Below are positions 7,397 to 15,443 of a stretch of DNA of 64,000 nucleotides, in pieces; position 1 is the stretch's first letter; every line of letters begins with the position of its first letter. The stretch is from Pleomorphovibrio marinus. Its GTDB lineage: Bacteria > Bacteroidota > Bacteroidia > Cytophagales > Cyclobacteriaceae. The position numbers and the translations under genes were made by a program. The notes beneath the pieces are model-generated. The model was not told the origin of the DNA, searched no databases, and was given only the letters and a program-made list of their open reading frames with translations. Location of the stretch: positions 682,001 through 746,000 of the forward strand of contig NZ_QCXY01000002.1 of NCBI RefSeq assembly GCF_003347495.1, in the 5' to 3' direction.

Positions 7397-8317
7397 ATGG
7401 AAAAATATTCCAAATTCTGGATAACCCTGTTTGCATTTTTGCTTGCTCTGCAGGTGGCACATGCCCAGGAGATGATTGATAAAAGTTACTCGGGCATCTC
7501 AAAAATAGAGGTGGATATTTCAGGGATTGACATTAGCTACGTAGGTAATTCCGCTGCGTCATCGGTGGACCTAAAGGCCATGTTAGGGAAAAATGAAAAC
7601 CCTAATAAAAGCCTGGTGGTCATCAAAATTGGGAATACCCTAAAAGTGGGGTATAAAAAGTCTGATAAACAAATTACAAACAATGAAAGGCGTTTCATTC
7701 AGCTGGAAGGCCCGGAAACGATTGCCATACAGGTGAAAAACACTTCCGGACAGGTCCAATTAAGAAATGTACATGGGGATGAAACGAAAGTGGTCATTAA
7801 TTCAGGCCATGCTCGTGTACAGGGCATTTTTGGGGATGTTTCCATTAAGGGGAATTCCGGAAAAGTGGAGGCATCCAATATTCATGGCAACCTCGTTTGC
7901 AATGTGAACTCTGGAAATGTGGAGGTGATGGATGTCTTTGGCAATGTAAACTTCAGCTCCAACAGTGGTTCTATCAAGGCCAAGAACGTAGAGGGGAAGG
8001 TTTACGGCAAAGTAAACTCGGGACAAATGAGGTTGGATGACGTGATGGAACTGGGAGAGCTTAAGGTTACTTCAGGAAGTATCAAAGTGGTGAGGGGAGG
8101 GCTTGGTCCTGAAACCACCCTACAAGGATCCTCAGGAAGTATAGATATATCCACAGCTTCTGTATTGGAGGATTTCAACTTCGAATTAAACGCAGGTTCC
8201 GGGACACTTTCTGTGGGAGAGTATTCCAAGACCAAGAACCTTGTTGTTCAGAATGGATCACCGCATACCGTTAAGGGAAGTATCAATTCAGGTAGGATAA
8301 GGATTCACAACCGATAA
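7397..8317 (+). CDS. secreted DUF4097-family beta-helix protein
   Basis: This 306-residue protein has a signal peptide (about 1-23, ending in AHAQ). A repetitive beta-helix body follows, with recurring NSG(K/N/S)(V/I) units such as NSGKVEASNIHGN, NSGNVEVMDVFGN and NSGSIKAKNVEGK. These are characteristic of DUF4097 (putative adhesin) proteins. The molecular function is unknown. In Bacteroidota the family is regularly encoded beside ECF sigma and anti-sigma genes, as here, so it is probably an envelope-stress component. It is the last gene of the operon. The convergent gene on the minus strand ends 16 bases away, with no obvious terminator between them. Confidence 0.82.
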   Translation: MEKYSKFWITLFAFLLALQVAHAQEMIDKSYSGISKIEVDISGIDISYVGNSAASSVDLKAMLGKNENPNKSLVVIKIGNTLKVGYKKSDKQITNNERRFIQLEGPETIAIQVKNTSGQVQLRNVHGDETKVVINSGHARVQGIFGDVSIKGNSGKVEASNIHGNLVCNVNSGNVEVMDVFGNVNFSSNSGSIKAKNVEGKVYGKVNSGQMRLDDVMELGELKVTSGSIKVVRGGLGPETTLQGSSGSIDISTASVLEDFNFELNAGSGTLSVGEYSKTKNLVVQNGSPHTVKGSINSGRIRIHNR

Positions 8318-8333
8318 ATTTTCAGAAAGGGAC

Positions 8334-8840
8334 TTAGTCATCACGTCTGTTGATCTGTTGTACTTTGTCCCTTTCTTCTTTTTTTAGTTTTAGTTGGTAA
8401 ATAATTCGGTCTGGGGTGGGTTTCCCCAGTGAAACAAATACAAGCGTAATGGCATAAGCAATGGTAAATCCAGGGTTTTCAAACATCATCAAGCCCAGTG
8501 CCGTCAAAATCCCCACCCAAAACAATATCCAAAAGCGCTCCAAAGTAGCCTTACCAAGTAATTGTACCCTATTGAACAGATCCAAATTGGCGTTTTTAAT
8601 GGACTGTACGCGGTTGTTGAAACGCAGCAATTGACCTATCAATAGTGCGATTACCAGCAGTAATATAAGGATATTAATAAATGGAGGCCAAACCGTAGAA
8701 ATGATGGAACTTCCATTGCTAACGGAAAGATACACAAAGGAGAAAATGGGCAGGGGAAAGGCTATTAATAGCAACACCTTCCTTTCCAAAACCCTGAATT
8801 CTTTTTTTAATTGAGATACCTCCCCGTTGTTTTCTTCCAT
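8334..8840 (-). CDS. four-helix membrane protein of unknown function
   Basis: This 168-residue protein has a short charged N-terminus, then hydrophobic segments near residues 20-45, 50-72, 100-118 and 120-137. A basic, lysine-rich C-terminal tail (QLKLKKEERDKVQQINRRDD) probably lies in the cytoplasm. No family could be named. It starts 7 bases after the stop of the ferredoxin-type reductase, so the two are co-transcribed. It may be a membrane partner of that enzyme, but this is only inferred from position. Confidence 0.65.
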   Translation of the reverse strand: MEENNGEVSQLKKEFRVLERKVLLLIAFPLPIFSFVYLSVSNGSSIISTVWPPFINILILLLVIALLIGQLLRFNNRVQSIKNANLDLFNRVQLLGKATLERFWILFWVGILTALGLMMFENPGFTIAYAITLVFVSLGKPTPDRIIYQLKLKKEERDKVQQINRRDD

Positions 8841-8847
8841 TCCTGTG

Positions 8848-9945
8848 CTATTCGATGTTTATTTTTATTTCTCCACTTTTGGGCTTAGAGCTACAGCAAA
8901 GGATATATCCCTCTGCGATCTCATTTTCGCTGAGTCCTGCATCCTCATCCATCTTTACCTCTCCGGACAAAAGCCTTCCTCTACAAGCAGTGCAAAGACC
9001 ACTCTGGCAGGAATAAGGCATCTCGATCTCCTCGTCCAACCCAGCCTCCAAAATGGTTTTATCTGGGGTGACATCAAAGGTGTAGGACTGGCCTTCTAGG
9101 ATCACGGTGACTGGCTGGGTGACGGCGAGAGCGGATTCATTACCATTGCTTAGGGTTTCTTTCTTTTCCATGTAGAAACTTTCCGAAATGACTTGGTCTT
9201 TAGGCACCTCTGCACTTTGCAAGGCCGATTTGGACAGCTCCATCATGCCCTCAGGACCACATAGGAAATACTTCGTTATCAGCCCATCGGATTGTTCCAA
9301 TTCATTGATAAACGACTGCAGGTTTTCAGCTACTATTCGACCCCGCGCTCCCTGCCAATCCGGGCCCGGTTGGGTGAGTTGATGAATGACCTGAAGCCGA
9401 TCCGGGTATTTTTGAAGTAGTTCGTCCAAAGCATTAAAAAAAATAATCTGAGATTCCGAACGGCTCCCATACAAAAGGCTTACTTTAGATTCCGGCTCGT
9501 TGATCAAAATGGATTTGATCAAACCCATGATAGGCGTTATGCCACTTCCGGCTGCAATCATTCCATAGTGGTGTCTATGGGCTGAATGATAAGGCGTGAT
9601 AAACCCACCCATTGGCCTTAGCACCGAAACTTTTTTGCCAGGATGCATATAGTCGTTGAGGTAGTTGGAGACCAAGCCTCCTTTTAGCCGTTTTACAGTG
9701 ATTCCCGGAAAAGGGTCCACGTAAGGGGAAGTGCATAAACTATACGACCTTCTATGTTCTTTTCCCTCCAGATGTATTATTACCGTCAAGAACTGCCCCG
9801 GCTTATAGTCCAAATGGGGTTCGGGTTGATCAAAATAGATGGTAATGGCCTCATTGGTTTCTTTCACCACTTCACGGATGCGAAGGGTAACCGGTTGATT
9901 GGCACTTTCTTTTTTTTCTTTGTCTTTATTAAATAGGTTAAACAT
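8848..9945 (-). CDS. ferredoxin-NAD(P)H reductase with C-terminal 2Fe-2S domain (PaaE/Hmp-reductase-like)
   Basis: This 365-residue electron-transfer flavoprotein has three parts. The FAD-binding beta-barrel (about 18-120) has RRSYSLC at 65-71. The NAD(P)H-binding domain (about 125-245) has GMIAAGSGITPIMGLIKSIL, and FLCGPEGMM near 230. The plant-type 2Fe-2S ferredoxin domain (about 275-365) has cysteines C313, C318, C321 and C350. This is the layout of the PaaE reductase of phenylacetyl-CoA epoxidase and related oxygenase reductases, but no oxygenase genes are nearby. It probably feeds electrons to a desaturase or hydroxylase encoded elsewhere. It is followed by the membrane protein at 8334-8840. 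Confidence 0.88.
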   Translation of the reverse strand: MFNLFNKDKEKKESANQPVTLRIREVVKETNEAITIYFDQPEPHLDYKPGQFLTVIIHLEGKEHRRSYSLCTSPYVDPFPGITVKRLKGGLVSNYLNDYMHPGKKVSVLRPMGGFITPYHSAHRHHYGMIAAGSGITPIMGLIKSILINEPESKVSLLYGSRSESQIIFFNALDELLQKYPDRLQVIHQLTQPGPDWQGARGRIVAENLQSFINELEQSDGLITKYFLCGPEGMMELSKSALQSAEVPKDQVISESFYMEKKETLSNGNESALAVTQPVTVILEGQSYTFDVTPDKTILEAGLDEEIEMPYSCQSGLCTACRGRLLSGEVKMDEDAGLSENEIAEGYILCCSSKPKSGEIKINIE

Positions 9946-9987
9946 TATGCAGACTAGAGTTAAATAATCAGTTTATGATCCTTGCCA

Positions 9988-9995
9988 CAAAAATA
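9988..9995 (-). promoter_or_regulatory. -7 box of the ferredoxin-type reductase gene
   Basis: On the minus strand TATTTTTG matches TAnnTTTG exactly and lies 43 bases upstream of the reductase ATG. The -33 partner is weak. Confidence 0.4.
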
Positions 9996-10157
9996 AGGTG
10001 GATTCGTATTAAAGCTAAATCAGACCCCAATTTTATTGCTAGTAGCTTTATAACCAATTATGGGGTGAAAAGTGCGGGAATTTTCAAGTTTTAAATAATT
10101 AATTGTAGCGTTTCGGCTAATGTTGACGTAATGGTGCTGAAAGCTAATCACAAACTA

Positions 10158-10895
10158 ATGAAGTACTACAGCAATATGATGAATCAAAATCAGCAGAAAT
10201 TTTCAGGTTATTTAGGTGCCTTCGCCATGGTAATCTTGTTGGGCTTGAGCGCCTGTTTCAATGACGACCAATACGCACAGGTCACTCCCATTGCCTATGT
10301 GTCTTTTTACCATGGCTCACCCCAAACCGAAAACCTGACCATCACTGTGGACAACAGGATCTATAATCACCAAACTTTCGAATTTGGGAGTTATTTGGAT
10401 TATGGAAACTTCTACACCGGTAACCGTCAGTTTTCTTTTAAACCCGCACAGGCAGCCAACTCCTTGTTGGACACAGCATTAATGCTCAAGCCAGATATTG
10501 CCTATTCGGTGTTTTTGACGGATAGCGAACAGGAGGTGGCTCCATTGGTGGTGCAGGACAGCCTTTACCGACCTGGAGAAGGGAAGGCCTTGCTGCGTCT
10601 GGTCCATTTATCCCCGGATACGCCGACGGTGAATCTGGGACTCCATGAGGAGGATGATTTCTTGTTTGAGGAGTTGGGGTTTGGCGAAGTCACTTCCTAT
10701 CAAAACGTGACCCCTGGCAACCTGCACCTAACCTTGAAAACCAGTGCCGAGGAGGAAGCTGTGGTTTCCGCCTCCAATGTAAGCCTTTCGGCAGGGCGAA
10801 TCTATACCTTGGTGGTAAGAGGCTACCAAGAACCCGGCTCGGCAAACAACAAAAGCCTGAGCCTGCAACTGATAAGGAACTATCCCAACTTTTAA
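10158..10895 (+). CDS. DUF4397 domain lipoprotein
   Basis: This is a surface or periplasmic lipoprotein of about 245 residues. The start at 10158 (MKYYSNMMNQNQQ) places a normal signal sequence before the lipobox LSAC at about 29-32. An upstream in-frame ATG at 10131 would give an atypically long N-terminus. The body contains two DUF4397 repeats: the first around VSFYHGSPQTENLTITVDNR, the second around LLRLVHLSPDTPTVNLGLHE. The fold is a beta-sandwich of unknown function common in Bacteroidota. It is a single-gene unit, with a terminator just downstream. Confidence 0.82.
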   Translation: MKYYSNMMNQNQQKFSGYLGAFAMVILLGLSACFNDDQYAQVTPIAYVSFYHGSPQTENLTITVDNRIYNHQTFEFGSYLDYGNFYTGNRQFSFKPAQAANSLLDTALMLKPDIAYSVFLTDSEQEVAPLVVQDSLYRPGEGKALLRLVHLSPDTPTVNLGLHEEDDFLFEELGFGEVTSYQNVTPGNLHLTLKTSAEEEAVVSASNVSLSAGRIYTLVVRGYQEPGSANNKSLSLQLIRNYPNF

Positions 10896-10908
10896 TTTTG
10901 TACCGTAG

Positions 10909-10936
10909 AAAGGCCTTCCTAATTGGAGGGCTTTTT
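10909..10936 (+). terminator. intrinsic terminator of the DUF4397 gene
   Basis: A stem of about 10 bp (AAGGCCTTCC / GGAGGGCTTT, with two G-T pairs), a loop of about 5 bases, and then a run of T, starting about 15 bases after the stop codon. Confidence 0.75.
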
Positions 10937-10976
10937 TTATTTTCATCCCTTATTCCCGATTTTTAGAGAATACCCT

Positions 10977-10984
10977 TAATTTTG
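10977..10984 (+). promoter_or_regulatory. -7 box of the purB promoter
   Basis: TAATTTTG is an exact TAnnTTTG match, 37 bases before the purB ATG. It lies between a terminator and a start codon with the same direction. Confidence 0.5.
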
Positions 10985-11021
10985 CAGCTTCATTGTCACA
11001 AACAGGGAAAAAACTACACCC

Positions 11022-12365
11022 ATGGAACTCAACCCTCTCACCGCTGTATCATCCATTGATGGCAGGTATGCCAACAAAACTTCAGAACTAAGACAGTACT
11101 ATTCCGAATTCGCTCTTATAAAGTATAGGGTAAGGGTGGAGGTGGCCTATTTTATTGCACTGTGTAAACTACCCCTCCCCCAACTGAAGGGTTTGGATGC
11201 CAGTAAGTTTTTGGCCTTGGAAAGGCTGGTGACGGACTTTAGCGAGGCGGATGCCCAAAAGATCAAAGACATAGAAAAGATCACCAACCATGACGTAAAG
11301 GCGGTGGAATACTATATAAAAGAGGCTTTTGAGGGGTTTGGGTTGACCGAGTACCAGGAGTTTATCCATTTTGGGCTTACCTCCCAAGATATCAACAATA
11401 CCTCAATTCCCCTGATGATGAAGGAATGCTGGCAGGAGGTGCTTGCACCAAGGCTGAACAAAGTAATTGATTTGCTGAGTGCCGATGCCGAAAAATGGGC
11501 TCAGGTACCCATGCTGGCTAAAACCCATGGTCAACCTGCTTCCCCCACTCGGCTGGGGAAGGAGATCCGGGTTTTCGCGAGCCGACTGCGAAAGCAGCTG
11601 GAATTGCTGGAACAAATACCCTTTGGGGCAAAGTTTGGAGGAGCCACTGGCAATATGAACGCGCATTACGTGGCTTACCCCTACCAAGACTGGCATGGCT
11701 TTGCCGATGCTTTTGTAAGCAAAGACCTGGGATTGAGCAGGAGTTTCCCTACTACACAGATAGAGCATTATGATTGCATGGCCGCCCAGTTTGATGCGCT
11801 TAAGCGCATCAATACCATACTTTTGGATTACTCCAGGGATATCTGGCAGTATGTATCTATGAATTATTTTAAGCAAAAGATCAAGGATGGGGAAATCGGA
11901 TCTTCTGCAATGCCCCATAAGGTTAACCCCATTGACTTTGAGAATGCGGAGGGAAACCTGGGTATTGCCAATGCACTTTTTGAGCACCTTTCGGCCAAGC
12001 TGCCGATCAGTAGGTTGCAAAGGGACCTGACAGATAGCACGGTGTTGAGGGTAATAGGGGTGCCAATGGCACATACCCTTATAGCTCTGGACTCCTTAAT
12101 TAAGGGCATAGGTAAATTGGAACTCAACGAGGCTGCATTACGCAAAGACTTGCAGGACAACTGGGCCGTTGTGGCGGAAGCCATCCAAACAGTGCTCAGA
12201 AGAGAAGGCTATCCGAAACCCTACGAGGCACTTAAATCCCTTACCCGGACTAACCAACCTATTACTGAGGACAGTATTAGGGAGTTTTTACAAAAACTGG
12301 AGGTTAAGGAAGAGCTTAGGCAGGAACTATTTGCTATCAGCCCGTTTAATTACACTGGAAAATAA
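11022..12365 (+). CDS. purB: adenylosuccinate lyase
   Basis: This 447-residue cytoplasmic enzyme of purine synthesis releases fumarate from SAICAR and from adenylosuccinate. Family marks in order are: the N-terminal LNPLTAVSSIDGRYANKTSEL; KITNHDVKAVEYYIKE (about 90); HFGLTSQDINNTS (about 113-125); AKTHGQPASPTRLGKE (about 166-181); and the fumarase/aspartase-superfamily signature GSSAMPHKVNPIDFENAEGN at about 292-311, which holds the catalytic serine loop. Length and motifs agree with the long (E. coli-like) PurB form. It is transcribed alone. The convergent gene ends 5 bases away. Confidence 0.96.
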   Translation: MELNPLTAVSSIDGRYANKTSELRQYYSEFALIKYRVRVEVAYFIALCKLPLPQLKGLDASKFLALERLVTDFSEADAQKIKDIEKITNHDVKAVEYYIKEAFEGFGLTEYQEFIHFGLTSQDINNTSIPLMMKECWQEVLAPRLNKVIDLLSADAEKWAQVPMLAKTHGQPASPTRLGKEIRVFASRLRKQLELLEQIPFGAKFGGATGNMNAHYVAYPYQDWHGFADAFVSKDLGLSRSFPTTQIEHYDCMAAQFDALKRINTILLDYSRDIWQYVSMNYFKQKIKDGEIGSSAMPHKVNPIDFENAEGNLGIANALFEHLSAKLPISRLQRDLTDSTVLRVIGVPMAHTLIALDSLIKGIGKLELNEAALRKDLQDNWAVVAEAIQTVLRREGYPKPYEALKSLTRTNQPITEDSIREFLQKLEVKEELRQELFAISPFNYTGK

Positions 12366-12370
12366 TTGGG

Positions 12371-13291
12371 TCATTGAACCCTGGAATACTTATAAAGTAC
12401 GGGTTGAATTCTCATTCTCTTTTCACTAAGAGTGTAATAGTTGTGGCCATTACTGGAAAATGTGATGGCTTCTCCCTGTGGTTCTGGATTGTAGGGCAAC
12501 AGAACAGGGTCCCTCCTCATGGCTGCGGGGATGGTTTCCCCTGGCATTCTGTTCCAGTGGTAAACCACCCAGTAATTTTTTACCAGGATTTCACTACCGT
12601 CTTTTGAAATATCTCCTCCAGTGGACATGGTGATTGGGTATTTCCCGATTTTTTCGAGGGTAACCTCGGTATCAGGGTTGATTTGCGCTGCATTTGCCCG
12701 GTAAAGGGTATTGCTGGAGTCCCTTTTGGTAAGGATGAACAGGTCCCCGCTTTGCGGATCCACCATCAGTGTTTCTGCATCCCTCGGACCGTCGGGGTAA
12801 TTCAGGGTAATGATTTCCGGAGTGATGGAAATGTTCTGGGTAAGTTTTTTAGGCTCCTCAAAGCGATATAGAAAAATCTGCTCATGTTGGGCATAGTTGT
12901 CGCCGATTTCACCCACATATACATAGGAGGTGTTCTTATTCGGCCCAGGGCCCACGGCAATGTCTTCCCAGTCCCGGTTGTCCACGCCTTCCAACAGGAT
13001 TTTACCCCTATAGTCACCCAAAGTATCTATCATATAGATAAAGGGCTCTCCACCACTGTCGTTGTGGGTATATAAGATATCTGGATGAAGCCAGGAATGA
13101 GCTAGTCCACTGGCCTCGTCGATTTCTTTGTTTTCCAGCTCTTTTACCGCAGCAGGGGAGGAGTACAGCGTGTCCACCACCTGTGGATGTACTTTTATGG
13201 CATACTTTTCATTAAACTTCTCCGAGATTAGGAAGGGTAGTATGGAAAGCAAGAAAAGTAGTTTGTAGAGAAACTCTATGTAAAAGCGCAT
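12371..13291 (-). CDS. secreted beta-propeller-like protein
   Basis: This 306-residue protein has an N-terminal hydrophobic signal or anchor (about 8-24). Repeated propeller-like strands follow, including EASGLAHSWLHPDILYTHNDS, read in two parts as EASGLAHSW and LHPDILYTHNDSGG, then DWEDIAVGPG, YVYVGEIGDN, DAETLMVDPQSGDLFILTKRD (split as DAETLMVDPQSG and DLFILTKRD) and PQGEAITFSSNGHNYYTLSE. The acidic DWEDIA, DAETL and GEAI motifs resemble the esterase-like/phytase-like propeller group. No catalytic assignment is possible. It probably acts in the periplasm. It converges on purB with only 5 bases between the stops. Confidence 0.68.
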   Translation of the reverse strand: MRFYIEFLYKLLFLLSILPFLISEKFNEKYAIKVHPQVVDTLYSSPAAVKELENKEIDEASGLAHSWLHPDILYTHNDSGGEPFIYMIDTLGDYRGKILLEGVDNRDWEDIAVGPGPNKNTSYVYVGEIGDNYAQHEQIFLYRFEEPKKLTQNISITPEIITLNYPDGPRDAETLMVDPQSGDLFILTKRDSSNTLYRANAAQINPDTEVTLEKIGKYPITMSTGGDISKDGSEILVKNYWVVYHWNRMPGETIPAAMRRDPVLLPYNPEPQGEAITFSSNGHNYYTLSEKRMRIQPVLYKYSRVQ

Positions 13292-13715
13292 GCCGGGGAA
13301 AGTTTCAAATAAATAAACATATTGTATGCCAGTAACGTAGCAAACGCTTTTTAAGTTTTATTTGGGTCTTAAATTCAATCCTTTAGGATTTATTTTTAGT
13401 GGTCATTCCGAAAGCTCGGGGCATCCCTGCCAATGAAAAACAATTCAAGCGTTGAGTAATCTCTGCGAGCCACCAAATGTCATTTCCTTTCAGTAAATGC
13501 CAATTTTTAGAACTAAATATGAGGATCCCGGCATGTTCGAATTCATGCCTATCGCCTAAAGATTAGTCACTTAGTGGACCTGGATAGTAAAAAAGAATTA
13601 AACCATTTAAGACATATTAAGGAATCAGCACCTTTTTTATGCCCTATATGGTTTAATTATTACCTCTTGGCGAAACCAAAATCTGCCGAAGCCCTACTTT
13701 GTCACCAAATACACT
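13292..13715. other. gene-free interval with repeat remnants
   Basis: This 424-base stretch has no credible gene. A decayed hairpin and leader-like segment (around 13398-13440, including CCAATGAAAAACAATT) resembles the composite leader repeat. A 36-base element at 13473-13508 has an inverted twin near 54.3 kb. The short frame beginning at 13574 runs into the opposite strand of the next gene and is not convincing. Confidence 0.5.
13473..13508 (+). repeat. 36-base dispersed repeat, copy 1
   Basis: It begins CCAAATGTCATTTCC and ends AAATGCCAATTTTT. It is identical at 35 of 36 positions to the reverse complement of 54339-54374. The only difference is an A/T exchange near the middle. Confidence 0.75.
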
Positions 13716-15374
13716 TTAATGGCCTGCGACTAAGTTGGGGTCAAATGCCAACCTTGCCAGGCGGTATTTCTTCTTGTGCATACCATACACCACCATTTCG
13801 TGATATCCGACCTGGGAGTTTACCGGGGTGATGGTCATCAAGTTGCGGTTGTTGTACATGGATAGCGCACTTCGGTTGATGTTTCCTTGGCTATCCACTT
13901 TCACAAAGGCCATGACTTGCTCCTTGGGCTTTTTCGGGTTAAAGCGCTCTACTTTTCCCTGGCCCTTATAAGCCACGTTTTTAATGTGGTCGTTATAAAT
14001 AAAATACAGGTTGTTGTTGATCATGGAGACGGAATACGAAAAAAAGAAGCCTGCGTCATCGGCGGATTGTTGGTCCTTTACCACTTTTTTAGCCCATTTT
14101 CTATTACCGTTGCTGTCAAATTCTGCTACTATGATGTTTCCGTACCTGTATTGATGCTTAGGGGAACCTGATGGACCTGCTGTGCCACTTCCTATACCAC
14201 TTCTTACGACATTTTCAAGGCGATCTTCACCTACAAAGGCAATAGCTCCGTCTTCTTTGAGAAGTATTTGATCCAGTTGAAAAAATGAGTCTTCCACCCC
14301 TTTGCCCTTGCTAAGTTTCTTGGAAGTTTTTCTTGCTTTGGCATTACTTAGCCCACTGGTGAGAAAGGCTGCATCAAACTCATCCATTTTCTGAACGATC
14401 ACTTGTTGGTCATTTCCATTAAGTTTCAAGAAATAGGTCCCGCCTGCGCTTTTGTTCCCTTTTGCTTCCGTAAAAAAACCTCCAAAATAGACATGGCTAT
14501 ACTCGTCCGATTGGATCTTCGCCTGGTTGATTTGGTGATTTCCTAACTCCATTTTTTTATGAAGAGTTTTGTCGCCATTATTCACGACACTGGTGAGGGT
14601 GAACAGTGATTTTTCACGGTTAAATACCGATTTAGTGTTTTTTATTCTATCTTCACTGAGTAGATGCACATTGCCATTGGCATCCAATAGTGTGTTTACC
14701 ATACTCAGGTTGTCGGAATTTGCCAATAACTTTTCTTCCTTTTTCCAAATAGGGTTGAACTGGGAGTCCATCACCAATACGTCGATGAGTTTTTGATTAT
14801 TAGAGATGCCTGCGTGCTCATGTACAACCAGAATTTTTCCCTGATCCTCATAGGTGGTAATATGGTACTGTGACCTATTGGATTTTAAACCATAACCCAT
14901 CGCGTAAAGAAGGGGTTTTCCATTTTTTTTGCCTGCGGCAATTACAAACTGGCTTTTTCCTTTTGGCTTAAGAGATTTGGGATCAATGGCTACCCGGTAA
15001 AGTCCTTCCCTCTCACCTTTACCTGGGTCCGTCATAAAAAAGAGCCATAACTCTCCTTCCCATACCAACAATTGCTCAAACATTGGCGTTCCGGGTAGGC
15101 CACCCCTGGAAAGGTCCACGGACCTGACGAAGTTGAGGTTATTGTCGTATTTCTCCAGAAATGGAAGTTTTGCCGAACCGCGCATTTCCTCCAATAATTT
15201 TCTTTTAAGGATATAGTGTCCTGTTTCATCGCTTGCTGCTAACTCAGTCAGCGTCATTTTTTTATTGAACTTTTGTTCTTGTCCCCACTTCACTTGGGTG
15301 TTGTCAGGAAGTTTTTGCCCAAACAAAAAGGAATGGGCCATAAGCAGACAAAAGAAAAATGTTGCCTTTTTCAT
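13716..15374 (-). CDS. secreted hypothetical protein, paralogue 1 of a tandem pair
   Basis: This 552-residue protein has a signal peptide (MKKATFFFCLLMAHSFLFG-Q) and a body of repeated beta-strand blades that suggests a beta-propeller (for example YNIIVAEFDSNGNRKWAKKV-like blades, seen as GNIIVAEFDSNGNRKWAKKV). Family and function are not recognised. It is a paralogue of the next gene upstream (15444-17048): GNIIVAEFDSNGNRKW aligns with GDILVASYTPNGKQKW, FSYSVSMINNNLYFIYNDH with YSASILDGELFLIFNDH, and both end in a KKYRLARL/RKYKWAKL strand. The two are on the same strand with 69 bases between them, consistent with a tandem duplication followed by strong divergence. Confidence 0.75.
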   Translation of the reverse strand: MKKATFFFCLLMAHSFLFGQKLPDNTQVKWGQEQKFNKKMTLTELAASDETGHYILKRKLLEEMRGSAKLPFLEKYDNNLNFVRSVDLSRGGLPGTPMFEQLLVWEGELWLFFMTDPGKGEREGLYRVAIDPKSLKPKGKSQFVIAAGKKNGKPLLYAMGYGLKSNRSQYHITTYEDQGKILVVHEHAGISNNQKLIDVLVMDSQFNPIWKKEEKLLANSDNLSMVNTLLDANGNVHLLSEDRIKNTKSVFNREKSLFTLTSVVNNGDKTLHKKMELGNHQINQAKIQSDEYSHVYFGGFFTEAKGNKSAGGTYFLKLNGNDQQVIVQKMDEFDAAFLTSGLSNAKARKTSKKLSKGKGVEDSFFQLDQILLKEDGAIAFVGEDRLENVVRSGIGSGTAGPSGSPKHQYRYGNIIVAEFDSNGNRKWAKKVVKDQQSADDAGFFFSYSVSMINNNLYFIYNDHIKNVAYKGQGKVERFNPKKPKEQVMAFVKVDSQGNINRSALSMYNNRNLMTITPVNSQVGYHEMVVYGMHKKKYRLARLAFDPNLVAGH

Positions 15375-15443
15375 AATTTAAAGATTTAGTAAATAAATGT
15401 GACAAATAGTATGACTAAAATATGTTGCTAAAAAACATGGTGC

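Noticed and set aside
13574-13831. 85-codon plus-strand frame
   Set aside because: Its second half is antisense to the secreted paralogue at 13716-15374 and its composition follows that gene.
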